Shown one piece after another: positions 5,826 to 11,955 of a stretch of 27,047 nt of DNA. The notes beneath the pieces were generated by a model. It saw nothing but the letters and a program-made list of their open reading frames with translations, ran no database searches and was not told the DNA's origin. Location: the IMG/VR virus record IMGVR_UViG_3300007734_000533, positions 1 through 27,047 of that record; one strand, 5' to 3'. Both the position numbers and the translations under genes were made by a program. This stretch comes from a virus. The stretch's first letter is position 1. Every line of letters starts with the position of its first letter.

Positions 5826-6938
5826 TTATTTGGATTTCTCCTCCAACTCCATCGCCTTCCCAGCCGCCTCAACTATATCCTGAGCGGTGATGTTGCGAAG
5901 CGCATTGCACCAGTACTGTGTCAAAGGTAGCTTATTCGTCGCATCCTTACACTTGGCCTGCGGCAACCCTCCATGCGGTCGGCACGGAGCGTGCGGACAG
6001 GTGTCAGGCTTGAAGACCGACACGTTCTTCGGGTAGAACTGAACTCGATCCTCTGGGTGGTACGATCCCCAAAGCGACACGCAAGCCGTGTCGAGGCCAG
6101 CCGCCATGTGGTTCACACTGCTGTCCGGTGCCACGACAAAGTCCGCGTTGGCGATGATCGGGAACAGCGAGCGCACCTGCTTGGTGCAGTTGAACAAGTC
6201 GATGACCCTGGGATGATTCACCTCAAAGTTGTTTGAATTGTCCAGCCCGATGATGACCGCATGATGCTTCGGGTACTCTTCGAGCAGGGAGTAAACCGCC
6301 TCTTGTCCAAGCTTTGGCGGGTAGGTGCGGGTCGGACCGCTGGACGATACATGGTAGGCGAAGAACGGCGTAGGTAGCGGCCACTTGCCTAGTTCCTTTA
6401 GCTCGTTGTGATCGGGGTCAATTAGGTACAGCTTCGGCCTACAATACTTCGCCATCGTCTCCTCGTCCCACACGCCCATCCATTCATAGATCCGTTTGTA
6501 GGCGTTGCCTCCGCCCGTACCTAGTTTGGTGTTGCCCACCTGACCTGAGAACAGATCGTCGGTCGGCAGGTGTGCGTCATAACTATCCCACGCCTCCAGT
6601 GTGCAGGGAAGCGGGTACAGCTTTGCACCCAGCCCAGCGTAGAGGGTGAGGTTGCGGGCAGGCGCGTAAACATCCACCACCCCGCCGGATTCCTGAACCA
6701 GGTAGTTGACGAAGGCGGTAGTGATGATGGCATCACCGATTGCCCCGGCGCGGTACACGGCAGTCGCCCCTCCCGTGGATCTTCCCTTGTAGTACGGCTT
6801 GATCTTGTGCGGCACTGGCACGGCATCCTCCCAAAGCGAGCCGGTAAGCTCGTCGGGCAACATATAGGTAGTGCGCGGCCACAGGTTGTTGTCGTCCACC
6901 TTGTGAACGGAGTTGGTTTGGTTGGTCCAGATTTTCAT
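5826..6938 (-). CDS. Glycosyltransferase family 9-like protein (GT-B, heptosyltransferase type)
   Basis: 370 residues. The ATG at 6936-6938 overlaps the stop of the methyltransferase gene (ATGA), so the two are translationally coupled. The N-terminal half has the RAGAIGDA loop (63-70) typical of GT9 enzymes, which use nucleotide-activated heptose or related sugars. The C-terminal half has APDSSVNHMAAG (270-281), the GT9 nucleotide-sugar-binding segment, followed by VSLWGSYHPEDR. A C-terminal cysteine group (C314, C319, C330, C344) is an added feature. In bacteria these enzymes build lipopolysaccharide core. In a phage the acceptor could be host surface sugar, a virion protein or modified DNA; its pairing with a methyltransferase favours DNA, as inference only. 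Confidence 0.82.
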   Translation of the reverse strand: MKIWTNQTNSVHKVDDNNLWPRTTYMLPDELTGSLWEDAVPVPHKIKPYYKGRSTGGATAVYRAGAIGDAIITTAFVNYLVQESGGVVDVYAPARNLTLYAGLGAKLYPLPCTLEAWDSYDAHLPTDDLFSGQVGNTKLGTGGGNAYKRIYEWMGVWDEETMAKYCRPKLYLIDPDHNELKELGKWPLPTPFFAYHVSSSGPTRTYPPKLGQEAVYSLLEEYPKHHAVIIGLDNSNNFEVNHPRVIDLFNCTKQVRSLFPIIANADFVVAPDSSVNHMAAGLDTACVSLWGSYHPEDRVQFYPKNVSVFKPDTCPHAPCRPHGGLPQAKCKDATNKLPLTQYWCNALRNITAQDIVEAAGKAMELEEKSK

Positions 6939-7777
6939 TGGTTCTCCATGACTAGGTTGATGTTTCTTATGATTTCCGCCGCAACTTGCGGGACGATGGC
7001 GTTGCCCAATCCTTTAAGACGGTGTGTTCGATTGGGTATCCCATGAGCCACTCGACCCACGTTGGGTTCAGTTGGCCAGTTTGACCGTTGTTCTCCTGCA
7101 CCGTTGCGTCCAAATACCCTTTCTCTAAACGATACTTGTGCGACTTGCTGCCGATTGGCCCAACCCCCTTCCATTCCGCCGCCCGTGGAGTTGGCCAGAA
7201 CTGACTGTTCTTTGGCTGCACATGATCCCGAAGTTTGTAATGACCCGTGGTTCCCGGCCTCATTTCCATAATCCCGCCCTCTCCATCCGATGCGTGTGGA
7301 GTTCGCCAGAATCCAGACCCTGTCTCTTTTGTGGCTGGCATCGACACCGCAAGCTGGAATAATGAGCGATTCGACTTCGTAACCTTCCGCTTCCAAGTCA
7401 GTATGCACCTGGTCGAGTGCCATGTTGACGATGCCAGCAACATTCTCACCAATGATCCAAGCTGGCCTTGCTTCGCGTATGACTCTGAGCATTTCCGGCC
7501 AGAGATAGCGGTCATCTCCCTTGCCTCGCTGCTTCCCGGCAACACTGAATGGCTGGCAGGGGAATCCGCCTGTGAGAAGAGTGACTCCTGCGTATAGGTC
7601 GCCTCGTATTTCCCTGATGTCTTTGTGGCACGGCACGTCCGGCCAGTGCTTTTTGAGGACGGCTTGGGCGTAGGGTTCGTTGTCACAGAAGGCAACAGTT
7701 CTATATCCGTTCCACTTGGCGGCAAGCGCAAACCCTCCGATGCCTGAGAAGAGGTCGAGGTGGGTGAGTTCATTCAT
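6935..7777 (-). CDS. DNA (cytosine-5-)-methyltransferase
   Basis: 280 residues from ATG 7775-7777, which overlaps the upstream TGA (ATGA). The motifs are in order: I, DLFSGIGGF (8-16); IV, GGFPCQPFS with catalytic C74; VI, ENV (111-113); VIII, RDRVWILA (151-158); X, GLGNAIVPQVA (257-267). The enzyme would methylate carbon 5 of cytosine in a short target. The region between VIII and X is short, so target recognition is by a small domain. No matching restriction enzyme is nearby, so this is an orphan phage methyltransferase, suited to evading host restriction or starting further base modification. Its DNA also carries a second long open frame on the same strand, with GT9 coupled downstream. Confidence 0.93.
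   Translation of the reverse strand: MNELTHLDLFSGIGGFALAAKWNGYRTVAFCDNEPYAQAVLKKHWPDVPCHKDIREIRGDLYAGVTLLTGGFPCQPFSVAGKQRGKGDDRYLWPEMLRVIREARPAWIIGENVAGIVNMALDQVHTDLEAEGYEVESLIIPACGVDASHKRDRVWILANSTRIGWRGRDYGNEAGNHGSLQTSGSCAAKEQSVLANSTGGGMEGGWANRQQVAQVSFRERVFGRNGAGEQRSNWPTEPNVGRVAHGIPNRTHRLKGLGNAIVPQVAAEIIRNINLVMENQ
6967..7773 (-). CDS. Overprinted ORF inside the methyltransferase gene (268 codons)
   Basis: This frame begins at ATG 7771-7773, four bases downstream of the methyltransferase ATG, and runs 268 codons on the same strand in another frame. Its product is Ser/Thr/Pro-rich at the N-terminus. It then contains segments I recognise from stand-alone or annotated phage proteins: SQADSPASHSVLPGS (67-81), a MTAISGRKCSE stretch, SSTWHSTRCILTWK (115-128), RSLFQLAVSMP, FWPTPRAAEWKG (192-203) and LNPTWVEWLMGYP (235-247). 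The last resembles the C-terminal part of other C5 methyltransferases. It may be a real overlapping gene, a conserved by-product of methyltransferase codons or a source of wrong annotations. No separate ribosome binding site is seen. Confidence 0.42.
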   Translation of the reverse strand: MNSPTSTSSQASEGLRLPPSGTDIELLPSVTTNPTPKPSSKSTGRTCRATKTSGKYEATYTQESLFSQADSPASHSVLPGSSEAREMTAISGRKCSESYAKQGQLGSLVRMLLASSTWHSTRCILTWKRKVTKSNRSLFQLAVSMPATKETGSGFWRTPHASDGEGGIMEMRPGTTGHYKLRDHVQPKNSQFWPTPRAAEWKGVGPIGSKSHKYRLEKGYLDATVQENNGQTGQLNPTWVEWLMGYPIEHTVLKDWATPSSRKLRRKS

Positions 7778-8130
7778 TTCCCCATCCATCCAGACTTCCA
7801 GCCACGAAGCCTTGCGTTTTGAATAGCGTGGCGGTCCACACCATATTCTTTTGATATTTCAGAATCCGTCATCCCGTTCTCCCACATCACCCGCCAGATG
7901 GCAAACCTGCGGTTGATGGCGTGCTTGTCCCTGCACCTGTCCTTCTTGATCTCCTCCGGCACCCGGATCTTGACGGGATTACCCATCTTCTCCTGTGCGT
8001 CCATGACGCAAAGAAGTTGCGCCGCCATCTTTCGGCTGGCATCGCGGCAGTTGGCCAGCGACTTCTCCAGGGAGTGTACCCTAGATGACAGGATTTGTAC
8101 CGCCGTCTTTTGTTCCGTCAGTGTGTTCAT
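7774..8130 (-). CDS. Helix-turn-helix protein with N-terminal coiled coil (118 aa)
   Basis: The ATG at 8128-8130 follows AGGAGAAAAGGA, a strong ribosome binding site. The gene begins inside the 3' end of its neighbour (50-base overlap). Residues about 5-50 form a coiled coil (ILSSRVHSLEKSLANC). The C-terminal 35 residues form a homeodomain-like HTH (MTDSEISKEYGVDRHAIQNARLRGWKS). The layout suits a small dimeric DNA-binding protein, either a regulator or an architectural factor. Its stop overlaps the start of the methyltransferase. No closer family is recognised. Confidence 0.72.
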   Translation of the reverse strand: MNTLTEQKTAVQILSSRVHSLEKSLANCRDASRKMAAQLLCVMDAQEKMGNPVKIRVPEEIKKDRCRDKHAINRRFAIWRVMWENGMTDSEISKEYGVDRHAIQNARLRGWKSGWMGK

Positions 8131-8290
8131 TCCTTTTCTCCTTCATGATGATCGCCGCCGCGTCAACCTCGGCCAGGATCTCCCTGACCTTGTGCGACTC
8201 GGAGTGGCTGACCGTGTCCCGATGGGCGGCCAACTTCCCACGCACCCGCGAGAGAATGTCGGCCACCCATTTCAACTTCTCGCAACTCAC
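8081..8290 (-). CDS. Small helical protein (69 aa), GTG start
   Basis: GTG at 8288-8290 overlaps the upstream TGA as GTGA. The 69-residue protein is mainly one or two charged helices (KLKWVADILSRVRGKLAAH, KVREILAEVDAAAIIMKEK) with a polar, disordered-looking tail (HTDGTKDGGT). The last 17 codons overlap the next gene. There is no recognisable domain, and it is probably cytoplasmic. Confidence 0.6.
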   Translation of the reverse strand: MSCEKLKWVADILSRVRGKLAAHRDTVSHSESHKVREILAEVDAAAIIMKEKRNEHTDGTKDGGTNPVI

Positions 8291-8472
8291 CGACTCCGCA
8301 TCCGAAAACGGCGCGGGCCGGACTTCTTGGGAACGCCAGCCGCACGGAGTGCGATGGCGAGGATCTGCTTCTGGCTGCGCGGCTTTCCGCCCGCACCCTT
8401 GGCTGATCCTTTCTTGCGATTGTCGGCCCGCAGTTCGCGGATATTCTTTCCGATGTCTTTGCCTAGTGGCAT
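8287..8472 (-). CDS. Small basic phage protein (DUF6496-like, 61 aa)
   Basis: The ATG at 8470-8472 follows AAGGAGGT, an ideal ribosome binding site, which decides the start against a longer in-frame opening at 8634. The 61 residues are dominated by Lys, Arg and Gly. A GKDIGKNIRELRADN helix is followed by KGAGGKPRSQKQILAIALRAAG. The 'RPRS(K/Q)KQ..AIAL' segment is the hallmark of a small protein common in phages and environmental contigs (DUF6496 type, from memory). The function is unknown and nucleic acid binding is plausible. Confidence 0.75.
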   Translation of the reverse strand: MPLGKDIGKNIRELRADNRKKGSAKGAGGKPRSQKQILAIALRAAGVPKKSGPRRFRMRSR

Positions 8473-8485
8473 GGTGACCTCCTTG

Positions 8486-9085
8486 TTATGCTGTTTCCTC
8501 TCCCACCACATCGTCAAACGCCTGCTCTTCGGCGTGGTAGGTTTGTGTTTGTACCCGAAGCCAATCTGGTTTGGCAAGACTTTTATTCCTGGTAAAGGAA
8601 GCCTCCCGCCAAAGGATGTTGTTTCCCGGGACACAGGTGATGCGCCCGTTGCAGAGTGCGATGAAGTGATGCGACTTGGTCTGGCTTGGTTCTAGGCTGT
8701 ACCCATCCCCATACGGCTCTGCGGTGAATAGGTAGCTGCCAGCCATCCAATGCTGGCGCGAAGCGAGCCAGACCCAGCAGTCCAGTTCGCGTAGGTAATC
8801 GTATTCGATGGTCGTAAAGCTCCAGCCGAAACAATCCCAACGCTGAGCGTCCCTTAGCTCCCACTTTTGATCTTGTCCGACATGGTCATGCGCGATGGCC
8901 GACAGTGGCAGCCCACGATACAGCGCACCACACTGCAACATGACCGTACAGCCCCAAGCCCTGTGCGGGACGCTGGTTAACCCAAACCATACCGCATCCT
9001 CCCAGCCGTCCTTCTGGCCACGACTCATCACGGATCGGTCCACCGAGACGTAGAGGTGGCGTGGCAGATTGGCGGCGTGGGTCAT
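8486..9085 (-). CDS. Hypothetical tryptophan-rich phage protein (199 aa)
   Basis: ATG 9083-9085 overlaps the stop of the 24-residue microprotein (ATGA); an ATG four codons upstream at 9097 is also possible. The product is rich in Trp, His and Tyr (for example RAWGCTVML, WDCFGWSFTTIEYDYL, CWVWLASRQHWMAGSYLF), with mixed beta-strand character and an acidic tail (FDDVVGEE). There is no signal peptide or known motif. The even spread of aromatic residues suggests a compact beta-rich globular protein. I cannot assign a function. Confidence 0.7.
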   Translation of the reverse strand: MTHAANLPRHLYVSVDRSVMSRGQKDGWEDAVWFGLTSVPHRAWGCTVMLQCGALYRGLPLSAIAHDHVGQDQKWELRDAQRWDCFGWSFTTIEYDYLRELDCWVWLASRQHWMAGSYLFTAEPYGDGYSLEPSQTKSHHFIALCNGRITCVPGNNILWREASFTRNKSLAKPDWLRVQTQTYHAEEQAFDDVVGEETA

Positions 9086-9156
9086 TTGTCCAACCACATG
9101 GCCATGAGCGTAACGCCAATGGCAAAAAGAATCATGTCGATGGGGGTTATTTCCAT
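9082..9156 (-). CDS. Single-span membrane microprotein (24 aa)
   Basis: ATG 9154-9156 lies inside the last codons of the oxygenase gene, with GGGG about five bases ahead. The TGA at 9082-9084 forms an ATGA with the ATG of the next gene. The 24 residues (MEITPIDMILFAIGVTLMAM, then WLDK) form one hydrophobic span with an acidic start and a Lys end. Overlap at both ends supports translation by coupling, yet a frame this short can occur by chance. It is similar in design to the 27-residue microprotein at 1961-2044, with no obvious sequence relation. Confidence 0.45.
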   Translation of the reverse strand: MEITPIDMILFAIGVTLMAMWLDK

Positions 9157-9728
9157 TGTGGCCCCGTGATCCATGCGACCAGTGCCCAGCGTGTTCCCCA
9201 GATCGGAGCCTTGGCGCGATGCTTCATCCATGCAGGAAAGAACGTGGCCGCACCCTGGGCCTTGCGATGTTCCACCCCATGCCAATCCCCATCCACCTGC
9301 AGTCCTCCACCAACATATTCTTCCGGGCGGGACAGGTTGATGACCATCGTCAGCTTGCGGTCGGAGCCATCGAAGGTATCAAAGTGCCACTTGAACCACT
9401 GGCCGGGGCGGTAGCGAAGAACCTGAAGGTTCTGCATATCCATCACGTCAAATCTAAAGTGCGCCGTGTTTACCTCGTCGGTGACGGCGGCCACATAGTC
9501 ATAGATCCACCGAAAGTGCGGAGACTTGGGCAACCAGCAAGAGGCGCAGGTTCGGGTCAACGACCTGACATGGCTACCGTCTTTGGCCATGACCGGCGCA
9601 CGTTTCATTCCGATAACGCCAGCATCCTGGCGAAGCATCTCGCACTGCGAGCGGGTCAGGACTTGCGGGACCGTGACCGCCGTGAGGATCTTTTGCTTAA
9701 AACTTTTTTTAGTTTCTTGAGCGTCCAT
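9147..9728 (-). CDS. 2-oxoglutarate/Fe(II)-dependent oxygenase (prolyl-4-hydroxylase-like)
   Basis: 193 residues from ATG 9726-9728, with AAAGGAG eight bases ahead. The catalytic set of the superfamily is visible: iron ligands H115 and D117 (KWHFDTF), distal H170 (WMKHR) and 2-oxoglutarate-binding R180 (GTRWALVAW). The double-stranded beta-helix is indicated by LQVLRYRPGQ, LTMVINLS, GGGLQV and GAATFFP. The layout is that of P4H/PKHD-type hydroxylases, common in aquatic phages. The substrate could be a protein side chain or a nucleobase. It shares an operon with a C5-methyltransferase and two glycosyltransferases, which makes base hydroxylation worth considering, although it is not clearly of the TET/JBP type. 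Confidence 0.87.
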   Translation of the reverse strand: MDAQETKKSFKQKILTAVTVPQVLTRSQCEMLRQDAGVIGMKRAPVMAKDGSHVRSLTRTCASCWLPKSPHFRWIYDYVAAVTDEVNTAHFRFDVMDMQNLQVLRYRPGQWFKWHFDTFDGSDRKLTMVINLSRPEEYVGGGLQVDGDWHGVEHRKAQGAATFFPAWMKHRAKAPIWGTRWALVAWITGPQWK

Positions 9729-9922
9729 GTGTCTTCTCCTTTCGCAAAATTCTCCAGTGCCTTTGTCATGGCATATCTGAACAATGCAGGTTTGTCATTT
9801 TCAATCAGGTGTATCGCGTGCGCCGCAATCAGGTCAAGCGTTTTGTCATCCACGTCAAAGTCCATCTCGACCATGCTCACCTTGCGATCCCCAAGAAAAG
9901 TTATTTGTCCCAGTTTTTCCAT
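9656..9922 (-). CDS. Hypothetical protein (88 aa) with basic tail
   Basis: ATG 9920-9922 has AGGAAAGGT six or so bases ahead and overlaps the end of the membrane-protein gene by 22 bases. Residues 1-60 look like a small alpha/beta domain (ITFLGDRKVSMVEMDFDVDD, then TLDLIAAHAIHLIEND). The C-terminal 25 residues are strongly basic (KKLKKVLSKRSSRRSRSRK) and are encoded in DNA shared with the oxygenase start (73-base overlap). The tail may bind nucleic acid or simply reflect the overlap. The function is unknown. Confidence 0.65.
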   Translation of the reverse strand: MEKLGQITFLGDRKVSMVEMDFDVDDKTLDLIAAHAIHLIENDKPALFRYAMTKALENFAKGEDTWTLKKLKKVLSKRSSRRSRSRKS

Positions 9923-10065
9923 TGCGACCTTTCCTGTTTCAGCTTGTCCCATACCCACAGGACAAAGCCTACCGCACCTCCAAGGAGGCTGACTGCGATC
10001 CCAAGGGCGATGAAGAGTGCGACTCCGTGGATGAGAATTTCGATCCCCAGTTTAGTGTATTCCAT
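9901..10065 (-). CDS. Small membrane protein (54 aa)
   Basis: ATG 10063-10065 follows AAAGGAG with six bases spacing, a convincing start. The 54 residues contain a long hydrophobic stretch, residues about 8-37 (ILIHGVALFIALGIAVSLLG, then GAVGFVLWVW), followed by a charged tail (DKLKQERSQWKNWDK). It is one long or two tightly packed membrane spans with a cytoplasmic C-terminus. Holin-like or membrane-adaptor roles are possible, but it is not next to the lytic enzyme. It lies in an operon of small overlapping genes and its first 97 bases overlap the end of the upstream frame. Confidence 0.7.
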   Translation of the reverse strand: MEYTKLGIEILIHGVALFIALGIAVSLLGGAVGFVLWVWDKLKQERSQWKNWDK

Positions 10066-10367
10066 TTGTTTCTCCTTTCGATGACGCGGTTGAGGGTGCG
10101 CTGGTCGATGTCAACACCGGCAACTTTGCACCAGAATAGGACCGTTCCATCCCTGAAGTCGGAGACAAGTTCCTCGACGGAACCAGGCTCGGAATACTCG
10201 TAGCAATCCTTAAGTTTACAGTCTTGGTAACCGGTGATCCTCGTTCCATCCAACACACCTCTCCTCTGTAAAAGGCGTATGTCCTGAATGGCGCGAATGA
10301 CGATCTCTCCGGCCAGTTGGCGGATGCGTTCATCCTCGTCCCACTTGGTTAGTTGCGTCGAGACCAT
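9969..10367 (-). CDS. Hypothetical protein (132 aa)
   Basis: I place the start at ATG 10365-10367, which has GGAAAG about 12 bases ahead and overlaps the previous gene by 19 bases. A longer in-frame start at 10421 is less likely. The N-terminal 100 residues are credible protein (WDEDERIRQLAGEIVIRAI, a basic region, GTVLFWCKVAGVDI). The last 30 residues are encoded in DNA shared with the membrane-protein gene and look low-complexity (Ser-rich). No domain is recognised. Confidence 0.6.
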   Translation of the reverse strand: MVSTQLTKWDEDERIRQLAGEIVIRAIQDIRLLQRRGVLDGTRITGYQDCKLKDCYEYSEPGSVEELVSDFRDGTVLFWCKVAGVDIDQRTLNRVIERRNKWNTLNWGSKFSSTESHSSSPLGSQSASLEVR

Positions 10368-10585
10368 TTCTTTTTCATCTTTCCAGAACGCTCCCGGCAC
10401 CACAGGGCGTACATATTCCAAAGTTCAGCCGCATCTCTGGCCTTGTCCTTGGTATCAAACACATCTGTGATCGGCGGCAACCCGTTGGGCGGCTCCGACC
10501 CCCACAGGCGTGGACCAATGGGGTTTCCGAACAGGGTTTGCAGGATGTATTTGCCATCACGCTCGACCACCTTCACCGGAGTCAT
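10349..10585 (-). CDS. Small hypothetical protein (78 aa)
   Basis: ATG 10583-10585 overlaps the glycosyltransferase stop (ATGA), supporting this start over an in-frame ATG six codons upstream. The product has an N-terminal beta hairpin (VKVVERDGKYILQTLFG), a proline-rich loop (GPRLWGSEPPNGLPPI) and a helix (KDKARDAAELWNMYALW) with a basic end. It resembles the small hairpin-plus-helix proteins common in phage early regions. I cannot name a family. Confidence 0.65.
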   Translation of the reverse strand: MTPVKVVERDGKYILQTLFGNPIGPRLWGSEPPNGLPPITDVFDTKDKARDAAELWNMYALWCRERSGKMKKKWSRRN

Positions 10586-11247
10586 CTCCCCATCTCCTTC
10601 CACTTGGCATCGTCCTCCTCAATCGTCTTGGCCAGCTTGTCCAGATCCGCGCTCTGGCCTGCGTAGTGGATGATCTGTGCGTCCTTGTGGCGATCCAACC
10701 CGAAGTGTGACTCTACGCTGGTCATGCAGTTGTAGGCTGGGTCAAGATCGGGCAACGGGATGTTCCACAGATGAAGCATGATGTTCATCCAGGTCTGCTC
10801 GGCAAAATGGTTCGGGAACAGCCCAAGCGGAGGTAACGACAACACTCCGATTACCTTTGAGGATATGACAAAGACTCCGGTGTTGACGTAGAACTTCGGC
10901 TTGATCGTTGCACCATAGGTTTCGGCCAGCTTGACCATGTCATTCTTGCGGTCCAAAAATATCCCTTCATTCAAAGCCGAGAATACCACAGCGTCGGTGG
11001 TAATGTCCGGGCAGTCCTGCGCGATCAAGACATCGCAGTCAAAAAAGGTGACCACATCGTAACCACGGCTGGCCATGATGTTCCCGATGGCCGACTTGGT
11101 GTATTGGGGCGGTTCTGCCAGCGGTTTCTCCATCGAGATATAATCCTGCCCATGGCGCTCGCAGTAGTCTTTCATGCGCGGTTGGGTAAGCTCGCGGATC
11201 TTTGCCCAGCCTTCGCCAAAGGATTGAGTGACTACAGCCTTCTTCAT
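10582..11247 (-). CDS. GT-A type glycosyltransferase (GT8-like)
   Basis: 221 residues from ATG 11245-11247, overlapping the stop of the 48-residue gene (ATGA). A nucleotide-sugar-binding GT-A core is suggested by VTQSFGEGW at the start, FFDCDVLI with the metal-binding DxD (70-72), the NTGVFVIS segment (122-129) and HYAG (194-197), the GT8 C-terminal metal or sugar contact. The family transfers hexoses from UDP-sugars with retention of configuration. The acceptor is unknown. With GT9, the oxygenase and the C5 methyltransferase in the same transcription unit, a role in DNA or virion glycosylation is plausible. Host surface modification is the alternative. Confidence 0.8.
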   Translation of the reverse strand: MKKAVVTQSFGEGWAKIRELTQPRMKDYCERHGQDYISMEKPLAEPPQYTKSAIGNIMASRGYDVVTFFDCDVLIAQDCPDITTDAVVFSALNEGIFLDRKNDMVKLAETYGATIKPKFYVNTGVFVISSKVIGVLSLPPLGLFPNHFAEQTWMNIMLHLWNIPLPDLDPAYNCMTSVESHFGLDRHKDAQIIHYAGQSADLDKLAKTIEEDDAKWKEMGR

Positions 11248-11390
11248 TTCTTAACATCTTTCAGGTCCACCCAAGCCTCGAGCGGCAAGCCCGCTCCGAC
11301 AAAGCACACCTGCTGCTCCTTCTTCTCCTTTTCATTCATGGCGTACAATGCCCAGCCGCCATCCACTTTCTCGCAGCGGGTAAACTTCAT
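11244..11390 (-). CDS. Small hypothetical protein (48 aa)
   Basis: ATG 11388-11390 overlaps the TGA of the upstream gene (ATGA). A much longer in-frame opening to 11528 would lie fully inside that gene and is rejected. The 48 residues begin MKFTRCEKVDGGWALYAMNE and read as a small beta-hairpin domain with a charged linker. No family is recognised. It is coupled to the glycosyltransferase downstream. Confidence 0.6.
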   Translation of the reverse strand: MKFTRCEKVDGGWALYAMNEKEKKEQQVCFVGAGLPLEAWVDLKDVKK

Positions 11391-11662
11391 GCCCGCTCCA
11401 TCAGGATCTCGTCGGCTTCCTCCATGAGCAGTTCCTCGGCAAACGTGACCAGGTCTTGCTCCGGCTCGGTCACCTTGTTGCCGTCCAAAAGAATGTCCAG
11501 CTTCTCGACCTGCATCTCGCACGGGCAATCACACCAGACGTGTTCGCGGTGTCCCATCGGCCCCAGGTCCACCTTCTCGGTTTGATAGCTGACATCTCCA
11601 AGAGCAGATGCCTCCTTCCCGTCCCAAATAAACCTGACCTCAACGCTCTCCAGTTTTTTCAT
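11387..11662 (-). CDS. Small acidic hypothetical protein (91 aa)
   Basis: ATG 11660-11662 overlaps the upstream TGA (ATGA). Residues 1-60 look beta-rich (SVEVRFIWDGKEA, HVWCDCPCEMQVEKLDILLDG), with a CDCPC cluster. Residues 60-91 are an acidic helix (TFAEELLMEEADEILME). The cysteine pair may bind metal. No known family is recognised. Confidence 0.65.
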   Translation of the reverse strand: MKKLESVEVRFIWDGKEASALGDVSYQTEKVDLGPMGHREHVWCDCPCEMQVEKLDILLDGNKVTEPEQDLVTFAEELLMEEADEILMERA

Positions 11663-11955
11663 AGTCGTGGTACTTCCTTTTTTACTTGCGCCCAGACGAA
11701 CAAGGCACGAACAACCGCCCGCTCCAGGTGGTCGGTTGCCGTCTCCCCGTTATTGTCAGGGCATGGTGTTGATCTTTGTAGTTGCATCATTGCCGTGGCC
11801 AGATGGCGTATGGCGCGGGCAATATGATAATCGTGAATCGGTCGGTCAAGCTCAAACCATTGTCCATAGGCGGACTTGTCCGATCCTTTGCCCATAACCC
11901 GCCAGACAATATCCTCGGCGGCTTTGCCCATGTCCTCGATGGTCGGCGGGTTCAT
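11659..11955 (-). CDS. Small phage protein, possibly DUF5664/nucleotide-hydrolase-like (98 aa)
   Basis: ATG 11953-11955 overlaps the TGA of the nuclease gene (ATGA), which rules out an in-frame start 12 codons earlier. The core HIARAIRHLATAMMQL, an acidic DNNGET loop, and DHLERAVVRALFVWAQV form two helices with conserved-looking His and Asp. This resembles, loosely, small all-alpha phage proteins of DUF5664 or MazG-like dNTP hydrolase type. That link is tentative. It follows recombination genes, where dNTP-metabolism proteins are common. Confidence 0.55.
   Translation of the reverse strand: MNPPTIEDMGKAAEDIVWRVMGKGSDKSAYGQWFELDRPIHDYHIARAIRHLATAMMQLQRSTPCPDNNGETATDHLERAVVRALFVWAQVKKEVPRL

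Noticed and set aside
6935-7777. Complete restriction-modification system
   Set aside because: No restriction endonuclease gene lies beside the methyltransferase. The neighbours are an HTH protein and a glycosyltransferase.
9156-9992. Plus-strand 278-codon open frame
   Set aside because: It runs opposite three supported minus-strand genes, including the oxygenase with intact catalytic residues. The protein shows no domain pattern.
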